From Spisula solida (taxonomy: Eukaryota > Mollusca > Bivalvia > Venerida > Mactridae), in contig OX365945.1 in NCBI GenBank assembly GCA_947247005.1, positions 11,538,501-11,602,500 of the forward strand: a DNA stretch of 64,000 nt, in the 5' to 3' direction. Shown here in pieces: positions 1 through 10,005 of the stretch. Numbering within the stretch: the first letter of the stretch is position 1; the number at the start of each line of letters is the position of its first letter. The notes beneath the pieces were generated by a model. The model saw only the letters and a list, made by a program, of their open reading frames with translations, was not told the origin of the DNA and made no database searches. Made by a program: the position numbers and the translations under genes.

Positions 1-830
1 ATTAAAAAAAATCCAATGTTCAATGTTCAATGTTGTTTTCTAAAACTACATTCAAAAAAATCGAATGTTCAATGTTCAATGTTGTTTTCCAAAACTACAT
101 TCAAAATAATCCAATGTTCAATGTTGTTTTCTAAAACTACATTCAAAAAAATCCAATGTTCAATGTTGTTTTCCAAAACTACATTCAAAAAAATCCAAAG
201 TTCAATGTTCAATGTTGTTTTCTAAAACTACATTCAAAAAATCCAATGTTCAATGTTGTTTTCTATAACTACATTCAAAAAAATCGAATGTTCAATGTTC
301 AATGTTGTTTTCTAAAACTACATTCAAAAAAATCGAATGTTCAATGTTCAATGTTGTTTTCCAAAACTACATTCAAAAAAATCCAATGTTCAATGTTGTT
401 TTCTAAAACTACATTCAAAAAAATCGAATGTTCAATGTTCAATGTTGTTTTCCAAAACTACATTCAAAAAAATCCAATGTTCAATGTTCAATGTTGTTTT
501 CTAAAACTACATTCAAAAAAATCCAATGTTCAATGTTCAATGTTGTTTTCCAAAACTACATTCAAAAAAATCCAATGTTCAATGTTCAATGTTGTTTTCC
601 AAAACTACATTCAAAAAAATCCAATGTTCAATGTTCAATGTTGCTTTCTATAACTACATTCAAAAAAATCGAATGTTCAATGTTGTTTTCTAAAACTACA
701 TTCAAAAAGTTCAATGTCCAATGTTCAATGTTGTTCCCCATAACGACATTGAAACAATTTGAATGTTCAATGTTCAATGTTGCTTTTCAAAACTACATTC
801 AACAAAATTAAATGTTCAATGTTTAATGTC
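1..830. repeat. Nested AATGTTC minisatellite
   Basis: Tandem units of roughly 40-48 bp run from the window edge to about 830. Each unit has two parts. One is a block of two or three AATGTTC-like 7-mers ending in GTTGTTTTC. The other is a conserved segment reading roughly TAAAACTACATTCAAAAAAA. The number of 7-mers varies between units, so there is repetition inside the repeat. Units become more diverged after about 690 (CCCCATAACGACATTG), as expected at an array edge. The array probably continues left of the window. The open frames across it are a by-product of the repeat. Confidence 0.95.
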
Positions 831-928
831 GTATGTAGTGCCAACTTCACGCTGCTTGACAATTAACTAATAGTATAAAGTGTTACAATTATTAGAGACT
901 AACTGTGGCCATCACGCTGACTCCGGAA

Positions 929-1772
929 CTAAGTACGATCAACAATGATCCCAGCTCTATACAGGAAGTAGAAAAAGTAGAAGTAGCAGAGGAAGCGACG
1001 ATCTTGCCACGATAACAGTTGTGATTGCAGATGAAATTGGCGATCTTGGATAGAAAATTGGTTAGATTGCCACATATATTGGCGCGGTTGCCAAGGAACT
1101 GGTGGGAATGAGTGTCGAGGAACACCTTTACAAGTATGCGGAGGTCCACATAGATGTATCAACGTTATATATTCTGACTTTATCTTTTGAATGGTTTCTT
1201 CGACATTCGTGGTATGGTACTTTTCAGCCCAACCCATTGTTATTTTGTATTTGCTTAGTTCGGCGAATTTATCAATAAGCATAGCACAGCTGTGATTTTC
1301 CTGCACGCATGGAATGTAGTGTGAAAATACTAGCACCTGGAATGGTTGATTTTCACCGTATAGACGTCGGAAGTCCAATTTGAGCTTCATCAGAAATCCA
1401 CAATCATCTATTCTACTTTCTCCCGTGGTACCAGAAAGACTACCATGTTGATCAAAAAGTCTCTTCTCCGTATGGTGCAGGCTTTTACCTGTCTTTTTAT
1501 CGTACACATTCATTAGAAATATGAATCTTTCAAACTCGATGTATTTATTTCCTATTTCTATATTCCTATTAACTATAACATCACGGAATTCAGAATAAAT
1601 ATTTTCCAATGGTCCAACATCTGCATTTTTAAGTTCCTTTTCTGTAACTAGGAAAGCGACCATGTATTGTTGCTCACCAAGATTGTTGTCTACAGTTTAT
1701 ATATCCAACCATATCAAAGCCTATTTCTTTCATTTTATTTAAGAACAGTCGGGATGTCATATCTCCTGCCAT
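929..1772 (-). pseudogene. AID/APOBEC-like deaminase paralogue, frameshifted
   Basis: The sequence is homologous over its length to the intact gene at 2533-3159. The main frame, starting at 1663, has HTE at its residues 64-66 and PC-x6-C with cysteines at 119 and 126. These are the zinc-binding and catalytic positions of the deaminase superfamily. A matching N-terminus lies upstream in another frame, from an ATG at 1770-1772. The frames change at 1676-1679, where four bases replace the three seen in the paralogue, so this copy carries a one-base insertion. After the shared SEYI...PH segment the frame runs on about 50 residues to a stop at 929, where the paralogue ends. That extension is unlike any family I know. 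The catalytic core is unbroken, so either the damage is recent, or the ATG at 1661-1663 serves as a shorter start, or the frameshift is an assembly error. Confidence 0.75.
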
Positions 1773-2532
1773 ACTTTCATGCAATGCCAACAATAAAACG
1801 TCGTTATTGTTTGAAGTTATTATTAAATTTTACATTGTGTTGATATGTTCATGGCTTTAGTGATAGACCTTTAACAACAATTATTTGGTTAGTTATTGGA
1901 TTCACAAACCCTCAATTCCAAAATTATACCACTTGATTGTCATAAATGACTCCATTTAAAATACATGGGTTAAACAATCCTCGAGAATCAGAAGTTGGTA
2001 AAACCATATTTGTTGGGAAACCAGCACTATTTTTAGATTTAGACATCAGTTTAATATACGGTCATGTAATTATACAATAAATACTATTTAAACATAAATA
2101 ATTTAAAGTGAAGCTACCGTATACTTATGAAAATTTTGACACGAAAAAAAGCAGTTTATGACAATACCCAAAATATATCATATTGAATCCAGACACCAAC
2201 TTCAATTCGCTCAATTCACTGTAAAATGATGCCGTTCGTACACTCTGTATCACAGCTATCGCAACGTACGTATCCCGTATCAATCCAGAAACATCCAGAA
2301 ACTGGCGAATTAGTCAATGTATTAAATCAAATCAATATCTATTTATTGGAATATTAGATTAACAATAGCAAATCGGTTGAATATCTGTCTTAATCGTTCG
2401 ATGAGGCGTTCAAATCATATCCAGAAATCAGACACAATTTTCAAAAGTTGTGTCCCTTGCGTAGTTGTCCCCGCTACCAAATTGAATTGTTTCCCTTTAG
2501 TCCATTCGATTATCATCTGGTTTATCCCAGCG
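1773..2532. other. Spacer between the deaminase paralogues
   Basis: I see no gene here. A minus-strand AATAAA (plus-strand TTTATT at 2342-2347) lies about 190 bp downstream of the stop of the 2533-3159 gene and could be its polyadenylation signal. The rest is AT-rich single-copy-looking sequence that would hold the upstream region of the 929-1772 copy. Confidence 0.5.
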
Positions 2533-3159
2533 TCAGTAGATGTGTGGTATCATAGACAACCGAAGTACCTGGATATATTCTGACTTCAACATTTCACGGG
2601 ATTCTTCGACGTTCGTAGAGCGATATCTCTTAACCCAGGCTATAGTAATTCTACAACCGGTTCGTTCAGCGTAGGATTCCACAAGTTTGGCACATTTATG
2701 TTTGTGGCGTGTACAGGGGATGTAATACGTAAACAATAACAAATGACACGGCTCGTTCACACCGAACTTACGCACGAAGTCCCACTTCATTTTGTTTAAA
2801 AAATGTTCATCCAGAGTTCCATTTGTAGAGGACTCGGCGTTGTTCAAATCAAACAACCTCTTTTCCGTATGTTGGTTACTCCAGCCGGTCTTTGGATCAT
2901 ATAAGTTCATCATGAATACGAATCGATCAAACACGAATAACTTTTTTCTAACATTTAGATATGTGTTCGTTGTTATTCCGCGGAATTTCTCTCTGATCTT
3001 AACTAAATGCCGTACATCTCCGTCATTTAGCTCTGTCTCTGAAACAAAGTACGCCACCATATACTGTTGCTCGCGGCTTTCTTGTCTACGGTTGATATAA
3101 CGAGCCGTGTCTAAACCTACTTCTTGCATTGTGGTTAAGAACTGTGTTGAATTCGCCAT
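2533..3159 (-). CDS. Putative AID/APOBEC-like zinc deaminase
   Basis: This is an intronless 208-aa protein. The predicted role is zinc-dependent deamination of cytosine (or another base) in nucleic acid or nucleotides. What is visible: strand-like FVFMMNLYD (about 80-88); H97-T98-E99 opening a helix (His a zinc ligand, Glu the proton shuttle); strand-like HLLLFTYYIPC, with P148-C149, then C156 in a second helix; and strand-like CRITIAWVKRY (169-179). That is the HxE ... PC-x(n)-C order of the deaminase fold, and FTYYIPC followed by VKRY recalls the W-S-x-SPC and ARLY segments of AID/APOBEC. Two departures are the 48 residues between HTE and PC (usually 23-28 in AID/APOBEC) and six residues between the cysteines (usually 2-4). 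I see no signal peptide. The start at 3159 is supported by alignment with the neighbour's N-terminus. I cannot place the subfamily. The deaminase call is an inference from motif and fold order. Confidence 0.72.
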   Translation of the reverse strand: MANSTQFLTTMQEVGLDTARYINRRQESREQQYMVAYFVSETELNDGDVRHLVKIREKFRGITTNTYLNVRKKLFVFDRFVFMMNLYDPKTGWSNQHTEKRLFDLNNAESSTNGTLDEHFLNKMKWDFVRKFGVNEPCHLLLFTYYIPCTRHKHKCAKLVESYAERTGCRITIAWVKRYRSTNVEESREMLKSEYIQVLRLSMIPHIY

Positions 3160-4129
3160 TGTTGTTCGTCAGTCGTAAATTACTCTCCAACAGCCATGGT
3201 CGTACGTAGAATGATATTAAATGATAAACATGGTGTTAATCAACACAATCAACTGTGAACTATTGTTATCGATATCACTTTAAAATTAGAATATTATCTG
3301 TAAACGATTTTGGTTAAACCAAATGATATTCTCGGTTTTCGAAAATCAGAAATAGTTTTTAAAACAATAACGTACACGTAATTCAAATTTCTGAAAATTA
3401 GAAAGGACAAAGTGCATTTCGATATTAAGAAATTTGATCGATGTTGTTAATGGATACCACAATGCTCGTCTATAAATACCAATTGTACACTTCAACGTAG
3501 TTATAATTCGTCACCCTATGTAATATAATATACGGCATTATATTTCATCAACAAGACAAATTTTTGATGCAATGCATCAAAGTAGCCGCAATTTTGTGGT
3601 TTACATGGCATGAATACTGTTATATCAAGCATAAACTATAACGCTGTTATGAATTATTCTTAACAACTGAAATCTCTAACGTTTCATTCAGATAGAATCA
3701 AATTGAGCGGGAAATATTCCAATATACACAGGTATTTGACATTATATACTGGGAGTCACTGAAAAGTTACCACTTATATAATTATATCTCTGTATAATTT
3801 TGTATACAATATGACCTATCGGTACAAAAGTTTTATAGTATGTGCATCTGAATATTGTTAAATAGGATAGCTGTGACTACTCAGTAAGGTCAAAACATAG
3901 TTGTGTTCGGCTTTTAACACATTGTAACGTGAATTTTAAATTTAAGAGTCAATTGATAGGATGGTACCTTTTTCATTGAAGCTGAGAATAAGTAACGGTA
4001 TTGTATAATAGATCTAGATCTTTTAATTTCTACTTATTGTTTAATAACAGCAATTTCGTTTACAAATGCATTTCTATATGGATGCACAAAACGTTCTAAT
4101 ATACTAGTGCTGCACGATATGAAGTAAAC
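3160..4129. other. Upstream of the deaminase gene; no gene seen
   Basis: AT-rich sequence without a supported coding region. It would contain the promoter of the minus-strand gene ending at 3159, but I see no clear TATA box on that strand within 300 bp. Confidence 0.4.
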
Positions 4130-5215
4130 AAGAGCGCCCAGAGGGCCATAGGTCGCTCACCTGTCCTAGTAGTTCATGCACCCCTAATGGTAGCCTCTAT
4201 TGTATGTACACGGTTTTCATATTGCCTTATGCTTTATAATTTGCATCACAATTAGACCCAATGACATATAGAAGTGATTTGACCTTGTGACCTAGTTTTT
4301 GACCCCGGATGACCCAATATCAAACTTGACTTAGATTTTGTTGAGATGATCATTCTGACCAAGTTTCATAAAGATTAGGCCAAAATTGTGACCTCTAGTG
4401 ACTACACAAGGTTTTTCTATAATTTGACCTTGTGACCTAATCTTTGACCCTGGATGACCCAATATCAAACTTGACCTAGATTTTGTTGACATGATCATTG
4501 TGACCAAGTTTTATAAAGATTAAGTTAAAATTGTGACCTCTAGTGACTACACAAGGTTTTTCTATGATTTGACCTTGTGACCTAGTTTTTGACCCCGTAT
4601 GACCCAATATCGAACTTGACCTAGATTTTGTTAAGATGATCATTGTGACCAAGTTTCATAAAGATTAAGTTGAAATTGTGACCTCTAGTGACTACACAGG
4701 GTTTTTCTATGATTTGACCTTGTGACCTAGTTTTTGACCCCGGATGACCCAATATCGAACTTGACTTAGATTTTGTTGAGATGATCATTGTGACCAAGTT
4801 TCTTAAAGATTAGGCCAAAATTGTGACCTCAAGTGACTACACAAGGTTTTTCTATGATTTGACCTTGTGACCTAGTTTTTGACCCCGGATAACCCAATAT
4901 CAATCTTGACCTAAATTTTGTTGAGATATTCATTGTGACCAAGTTTCATAAAGATTAGGCCAAAATTGTGACATCTAGTGACTATACACCGTTTTTCTAT
5001 TATTTGACCTTGTGACCTAGTTTTTGACCCCGGATGACCCAATATCGAACTTGACCTAGATTTTGTTGATATGATCATTGTGACCAAGTTTCATAATGGT
5101 TAAGCTAAAACTGTGACCTCTAGTGTCTACACAAGTAATTGTGGACGGACGGACGGACGAAGAGTAATCATAAAGGTCACTCTGTCACTTTGTGACAGGT
5201 GAGCTAAAAACCAAA
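4130..5215. mobile_element. Pearl-like element with 145-bp core repeats
   Basis: About six tandem units begin at 4281, 4426, 4571, 4716, 4861 and 5006, an exact period of 145 bp, each starting GACCTTGTGACCTA. The array leads into an ACGG microsatellite at about 5144-5158. It is bracketed by GGTCGCTCACCTGTC on the left (about 4151) and GACAGGTGAGC on the right (about 5194), which are inverted relative to each other. A left arm, tandem core, ACGG microsatellite and right arm is the layout described for bivalve pearl/CvA and BIV160-related non-autonomous elements. The family assignment is from memory of that layout; the repeat structure is seen directly. Confidence 0.8.
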
Positions 5216-5439
5216 GTACATGTAGCATGCAACCCTCGCATATATACAATTACAAGCACATTATAAATCACTGAAACATTATTATGTGACCATTCTATTG
5301 CTTACTGGCATTGGAAACTAGTCATCATTCCTTTGACCAATTGAAGGTGCAGTGTTGCAATGTCACCAGATTATTAACATAATTCAAAATGAATTTAAAG
5401 TACTTGATAGTTCCGTTCCACATATTTATTGGATTTAAG
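5216..5439. other. Spacer, nothing recognised
   Basis: Short AT-rich stretch between two tandem-repeat elements; no gene or site recognised. Confidence 0.4.
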
Positions 5440-6325
5440 TAAAAGTAGAATACAATGAATCGGTAAAACCGAATTATGCTTCCCGAAGCAAGTGCTTGTC
5501 CAAAAATTGGAAAATAACATATTACAGATACAGGTAAAAAAAGAACATAATGTAGAATTAAGGTTCTTTGACACCGCACTTCCTCTACCATTATGTGAAG
5601 TTTCAATCAAATGCCATCAACACTTTTTCAAGTTAGGGACCTGCCAAGCATTAATTTATATGAAAAAGGGAGATAATTAAAAAACAATAAAGGTCAAGTT
5701 ATGTTTTTGTGGCACTGCACTTCTCCTCAATGAGATTTATTCACCTATTAAGTTTCAAATCAATACCTCCCTTATGACCTGGACAAGAAGTAAGTATAAA
5801 AGTACAAAAGGCCATAACTCCAAAAATTAACAATAAAGAGCTATGTTTTTTGTGCACCTCACTTCCTCTCAATGAGATCTATTCACATATGAAGTTTCAA
5901 ATTATATATCTCTAATACTGTATGAGTTATGGCCCAGACAAGAATTACGTATAAAAAATTACAAAGGGAAATAACTAAAAAAATATATAATGTAGGGTTA
6001 TGGTTCTTTCACACTGCACTTCCCATCAATGAGGTCTATTCACCTATGAAGTTTCAAATTGATATCTCTAATACTGTATAAGTTATGGCCCGGACAAGAA
6101 TTAAGTATGAAAAATTACAAAGGGGAATAACTAAAAATATATGCAATCAAGAGTTATGGTTCTTGTGCACTGCACTTCCCCTCAATGAGGTCTATTTACC
6201 TAAGAAGTTTCAAATTGATATCTCTAATACTCTTCAAGTTATGGCCCGGACAAAAGTGTGACGGACGGACAGACGGATGGTCAAAGCGGCGACTATATGC
6301 TCACCCTTCGAGGAGCATAAAAAAT
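5440..6325. mobile_element. Second pearl/BIV160-like element
   Basis: Roughly 142-157-bp diverged tandem units share a core around CACTGCACTTC, CAATGAG and TTCACCTATGAAGTTTCAAAT. They recur near 5570, 5715, 5860, 6015 and 6170. The array ends in a GACGGACGGACAGACGGATGG-like microsatellite at about 6260, followed by CGAGGAGCATAAAAA at about 6310. The layout matches the element at 4130-5215, but the unit sequence is unrelated, so this is a different subfamily. Units are more diverged from one another than in that neighbour. Confidence 0.75.
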
Positions 6326-6689
6326 ACACAATTAGGCCCTCCTGCATTTTAAATGAGGACTTGGGATTCGATGACGGTGCAGTTACATTGTACCTAGGGT
6401 TTTTTCTACTTCACTCTGGGAGCTGAAAATATTGGCTCTCATTTTGAGGTATTTCAAGTCTACAGAGGTTAAATTTATAGCTATGCTCATTCAGGTTATT
6501 GTAAAAAGGTTAAACAACAAATTAGGTCCTTTGGCAATCACTTATTAAATGATGTTAAAAGCTAAACATGCATTTCTAAATTATTTAGCTCTCAATAAAG
6601 CAATTAAAAAAGGTACAAAGGTCTATCTTCATTTTAATATTTTTTTTCGAACTGACAAATATTCATTCATACTGACAAATATTCATTCG

Positions 6690-7345
6690 GACTGACAACA
6701 TTTTGACTGTCGTGCGGATAAGGAAAATAATCGGTACAACCGATGTGCGGATAAGAAAATTAATTGGTATAATCATCATGCAAATAAGGAAAATAATTTA
6801 CAAGACTGTCGTGCGGATAAGGAAAACAATTCAATCATTGGCACAACCGTCTTGCGCATCAGGGTACTGTTTTATCAAAGCGCTTACGGAATTCGTAAAC
6901 TTACGTTCAAATTTTAATTCTTTATAATTCTTTGACGACTGCAAATTCGGGACGGACATGGTTTGTAGAGGTTCCTTAATTGAATCAATAATTGTATTGC
7001 AGCTCCATTCACCACACTCAATAGTTGCAAAAGTTTTTATAAAGTCCATTGATAAAATAGTACCCTGGAAAATAAATGGCACAACCGTCGAGCGGATAAT
7101 GAAAATAATTTGCATGACTGTCAAGCCCATAAGGAAAATAATTGGCATGACCATCTTGCGCATAAGGAAAATAATTGGTATGACTGTCGTTCGGATAACC
7201 AAAGTAATTGGGACGACCGTCAGACGCATAAGGAAAATAATAATTGACACAATAATAATTGGCACGACTGTTATGCGGGTAAGGAAAAAAATTGGCACGA
7301 CCGTAATGCAGATAAGGAAGATAATCGACAACATACTGTTAAAAA
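6690..7345. repeat. Degenerate 33-36-bp repeat cluster in two blocks
   Basis: A motif close to GCGGATAAGGAAAATAATTGG followed by (C/T)ACGACCGTC recurs many times at 6703-6860 and 7080-7330. A less repetitive 220-bp centre (6861-7079) separates the blocks. Divergence is substantial. Open frames on both strands across the blocks come from periodicity near a multiple of three and do not support a gene. Confidence 0.75.
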
Positions 7346-7809
7346 GGATTTCACGAGCATCTGTCGATTAACGATGCACATCCAAGACTGCCCAGGTCGA
7401 CTGAATAAATGTATTGTCATAAGTCTGTGTTATTTCTTCATTTTGGTTACTAAACTTTTAAAAGATTTCAGATTTATTTAACAGTTTTCAATAGTGTTAA
7501 ACTCGTACAGTCACAGTGTAACACACGATGCCGTGTACTGATATAAACAATTGACGTGCAAAGCACAATAGATGCATAATATTGTTCAAAAGTTATTTAC
7601 ATTTTTTAACATTTTGGGTCGAATCGGTACGAGTACGACAGTGACTTACTTTCACACTCGATGTGTAAACTCTGCATCGGATGTTGATTAAATTGCATTT
7701 TTACGTTCGTTGTGAGTATTAAAGAAGATGTTCCTTGTTCAACAAGTACTTTGCGGCTATTTTTGATAAGATTTTATCAAAACAATGCTATATCTACTTC
7801 CGCCGTCAT
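7346..7809. other. No gene seen
   Basis: AT-rich intergenic sequence; no coding or structural signal that I can support. Confidence 0.4.
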
Positions 7810-8046
7810 GTTTAAAACGCGACCAAACTGCGGGCAAGTGCGGCCAAATCAAGCATCTTTAAAATCATCAATCTATTGTTCATAACATTAGAAAATTACC
7901 TATATAACCAAAATAAACAACACAACATCACAATTATTTCTAAAATACTGATATATTACCATTAAACTTTTGAAAGCAAGTACCCGGGCCAACCCATTGT
8001 GTGGCCGCAGATTTGGCTGCACCCGTAGTTTGACCGCGTTTTAAAC
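7810..8046. mobile_element. MITE-like inverted-repeat element, 237 bp
   Basis: The left end GTTTAAAACGCGACCAAACT is matched in inverted orientation by the right end (AGTTTGACCGCGTTTTAAAC). The inverted similarity continues inward through the CGGGCAAGTGCGGCCAAATC region with mismatches. No coding capacity. The class is unassigned because I could not define a target duplication. Confidence 0.6.
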
Positions 8047-8421
8047 AAGTCTACGATGAAAGGGATCAGCAATTATTTTTAAAACAGAAATATTGTTTTG
8101 GTCTTAATTACGAACATTATCAATCCAAAAAAATGTTCACAGGGTTGGATCAATATGCATTAAAATATGTCTATATTGTCATCAATTAATAGCTGCAATA
8201 TTCACGCAAACAAATGTATTCATTGTATTAAATATCAGTAACTTGTCCTTTCACGTCCAGGGGAGAAATTGGATTTGTATTCCATAAGGGCGGCTATCAA
8301 TAAATGTCAGGTTATGTTTTTTGTATTTCACTCACTAATCTATCGTATAATCGATCACGTTTTCATGTACAAACTCGTCCATGTGGAGTTGGCCTTTTGG
8401 TAACTTAAAGGCTCTCAAAAT

Positions 8422-9668
8422 CACACCGTACAACCCACTGTGTGTAAGACAGTTCTGTATGTTGAAGGCAGAGACACACGCGTTTTACGCCACTAGAGTG
8501 GGGTAAGTATTTGTTATTTTATATGTGTTTTGCGTTGCGTTTGAAAGCGATCACTTACATAAATCGTTGACGCGATGAATGAACAATAAGTATATACAAT
8601 TTATGTGCCCTAAAATGTCATATTATTCGAGTAAACAGGGTTTAGGCATGCGATGTTTTCCAAAAGTTCGAAACTTTCGCCTTTTACATTGAATTCTCAA
8701 CTTAATTCGTGGTTTGGAACAATTCTAAAACATTGAATACAATCTTCAATCCTTTTTCAATATATCTGTCGTTTCCGTTTTGAAAATGTGCATTTTCTGT
8801 GAAGATACAGAGGTTTAACTTGAACGAGGTACCAATGCTAAAAACTATTCGTTTCTTAACTTCATGATAATAAATGGAGTGCTTATTGCCCCCACCCCCC
8901 AACACACCAGTTCGTCATTTACAGACATAAAGGGCCACTCACAACCGATAATTGCCAGCGTCAGCGATCACCAGGTATATGATATATGCCGTTAATCAAC
9001 TTGATGAAAATAACCACTAAACACTCGTTATTCTTGGTTAAATTGGCAGTACAATACAGCCTAACATGAATGTGGGTTATATTTATAACATACACATCGT
9101 ACAAAGGGGTTTTATGGTCCTGTCAAGTCAATAGAATTTCTGCCTTAGTCGTTAGCATAAGTCTCTTATCTCTGCCTCTGCGTTAGCATTAACATTTAAC
9201 GAACTGCCTTTGTCGTTATCATTCGAAAAACAGAACTGCCTATTTCGTTAGCATTTATTTGTACCTCGTTTAATTTAAACCTCTGTATCTTCACAGAAAA
9301 TGTACATTTTCCAAAACGGAAACGACAGATATATTGAGGATTGAAGTTTGTATTCAATGTTTTAGAATTGTTCCAAACCACGAAATAAGTTGAGAATGTA
9401 ATGTCAAAGGCGAAAGTTTCGAAATTTTGGCAAACATCGCATACATAAAACCTATTTACTCGATTAATATGGAAGTTGTGGGCACATAAATTGTATTTAC
9501 TTATTGTTCATTCATCACGTCATCGATATATGTAAGTGATCACTCTCAAAAGCAACGCAAAGCACATATTAAATAACAAATACTTACCCCACTCTCGTGG
9601 CGCAAAACGCGTGTGTCTCTGCCTTCAACATACAGAACTGCCTTACACACAGCGGGTTGTACGGTGTG
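8422..9668. mobile_element. Foldback element with ~420-bp arms
   Basis: Bases 8422 to about 8840 are repeated in inverted orientation at about 9249 to 9668 with only scattered differences. A roughly 410-bp spacer (8841-9248) contains short reiterations of CGTTAGCAT and GAACTGCC. Outer ends are CACACCGTAC and GTACGGTGTG. Both sides are flanked by AAAAT (8417-8421 and 9669-9673), consistent with a 5-bp target duplication, though an AT-rich 5-mer can match by chance. The ORFs in the arms mirror each other and are not genes. Transcripts through it would form a long hairpin. Confidence 0.85.
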
Positions 9669-9734
9669 AAAATGTATAGTAGCAAATCATGTAATATAAT
9701 TTAATTATGTACTATTTTTACCATTATATAATTC

Positions 9735-10005
9735 CCGCCTGCTCAGGACAGGCATATTTTAATGCACCATTATTAACTCATTTTTGAACTATTTGAATTC
9801 AAAATACGACAGATTGTCATGTTTTCAGTAACTATTTTATTATTTCTCAACACTTTTCGTAATTTCGCAGGATCTCCAAATGTGTAAAGGTAAATTATCT
9901 AAAACTAATACATTTATTTTGTATTTACCAGTACATAATACATCCCTGCTCGGGATAGGCATAGTTTTATGCACAATTATTTATTCATTTTTGAATTATT
10001 TACGC
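9735..10005. repeat. Diverged direct pair of ~90-bp repeats
   Basis: The motif CTGCTC(A/G)GGA(C/T)AGGCATA and the following TTTATGCAC, ATTAT and CATTTTTGAA words occur in the same order at about 9749-9820 and 9946-10000. They look like two old copies of one short repeat. No gene overlaps them. Confidence 0.55.

Noticed and set aside
16..811. Overlapping plus-strand frames of 69-165 codons
   Set aside because: They translate the minisatellite in different phases and have no independent coding signal.
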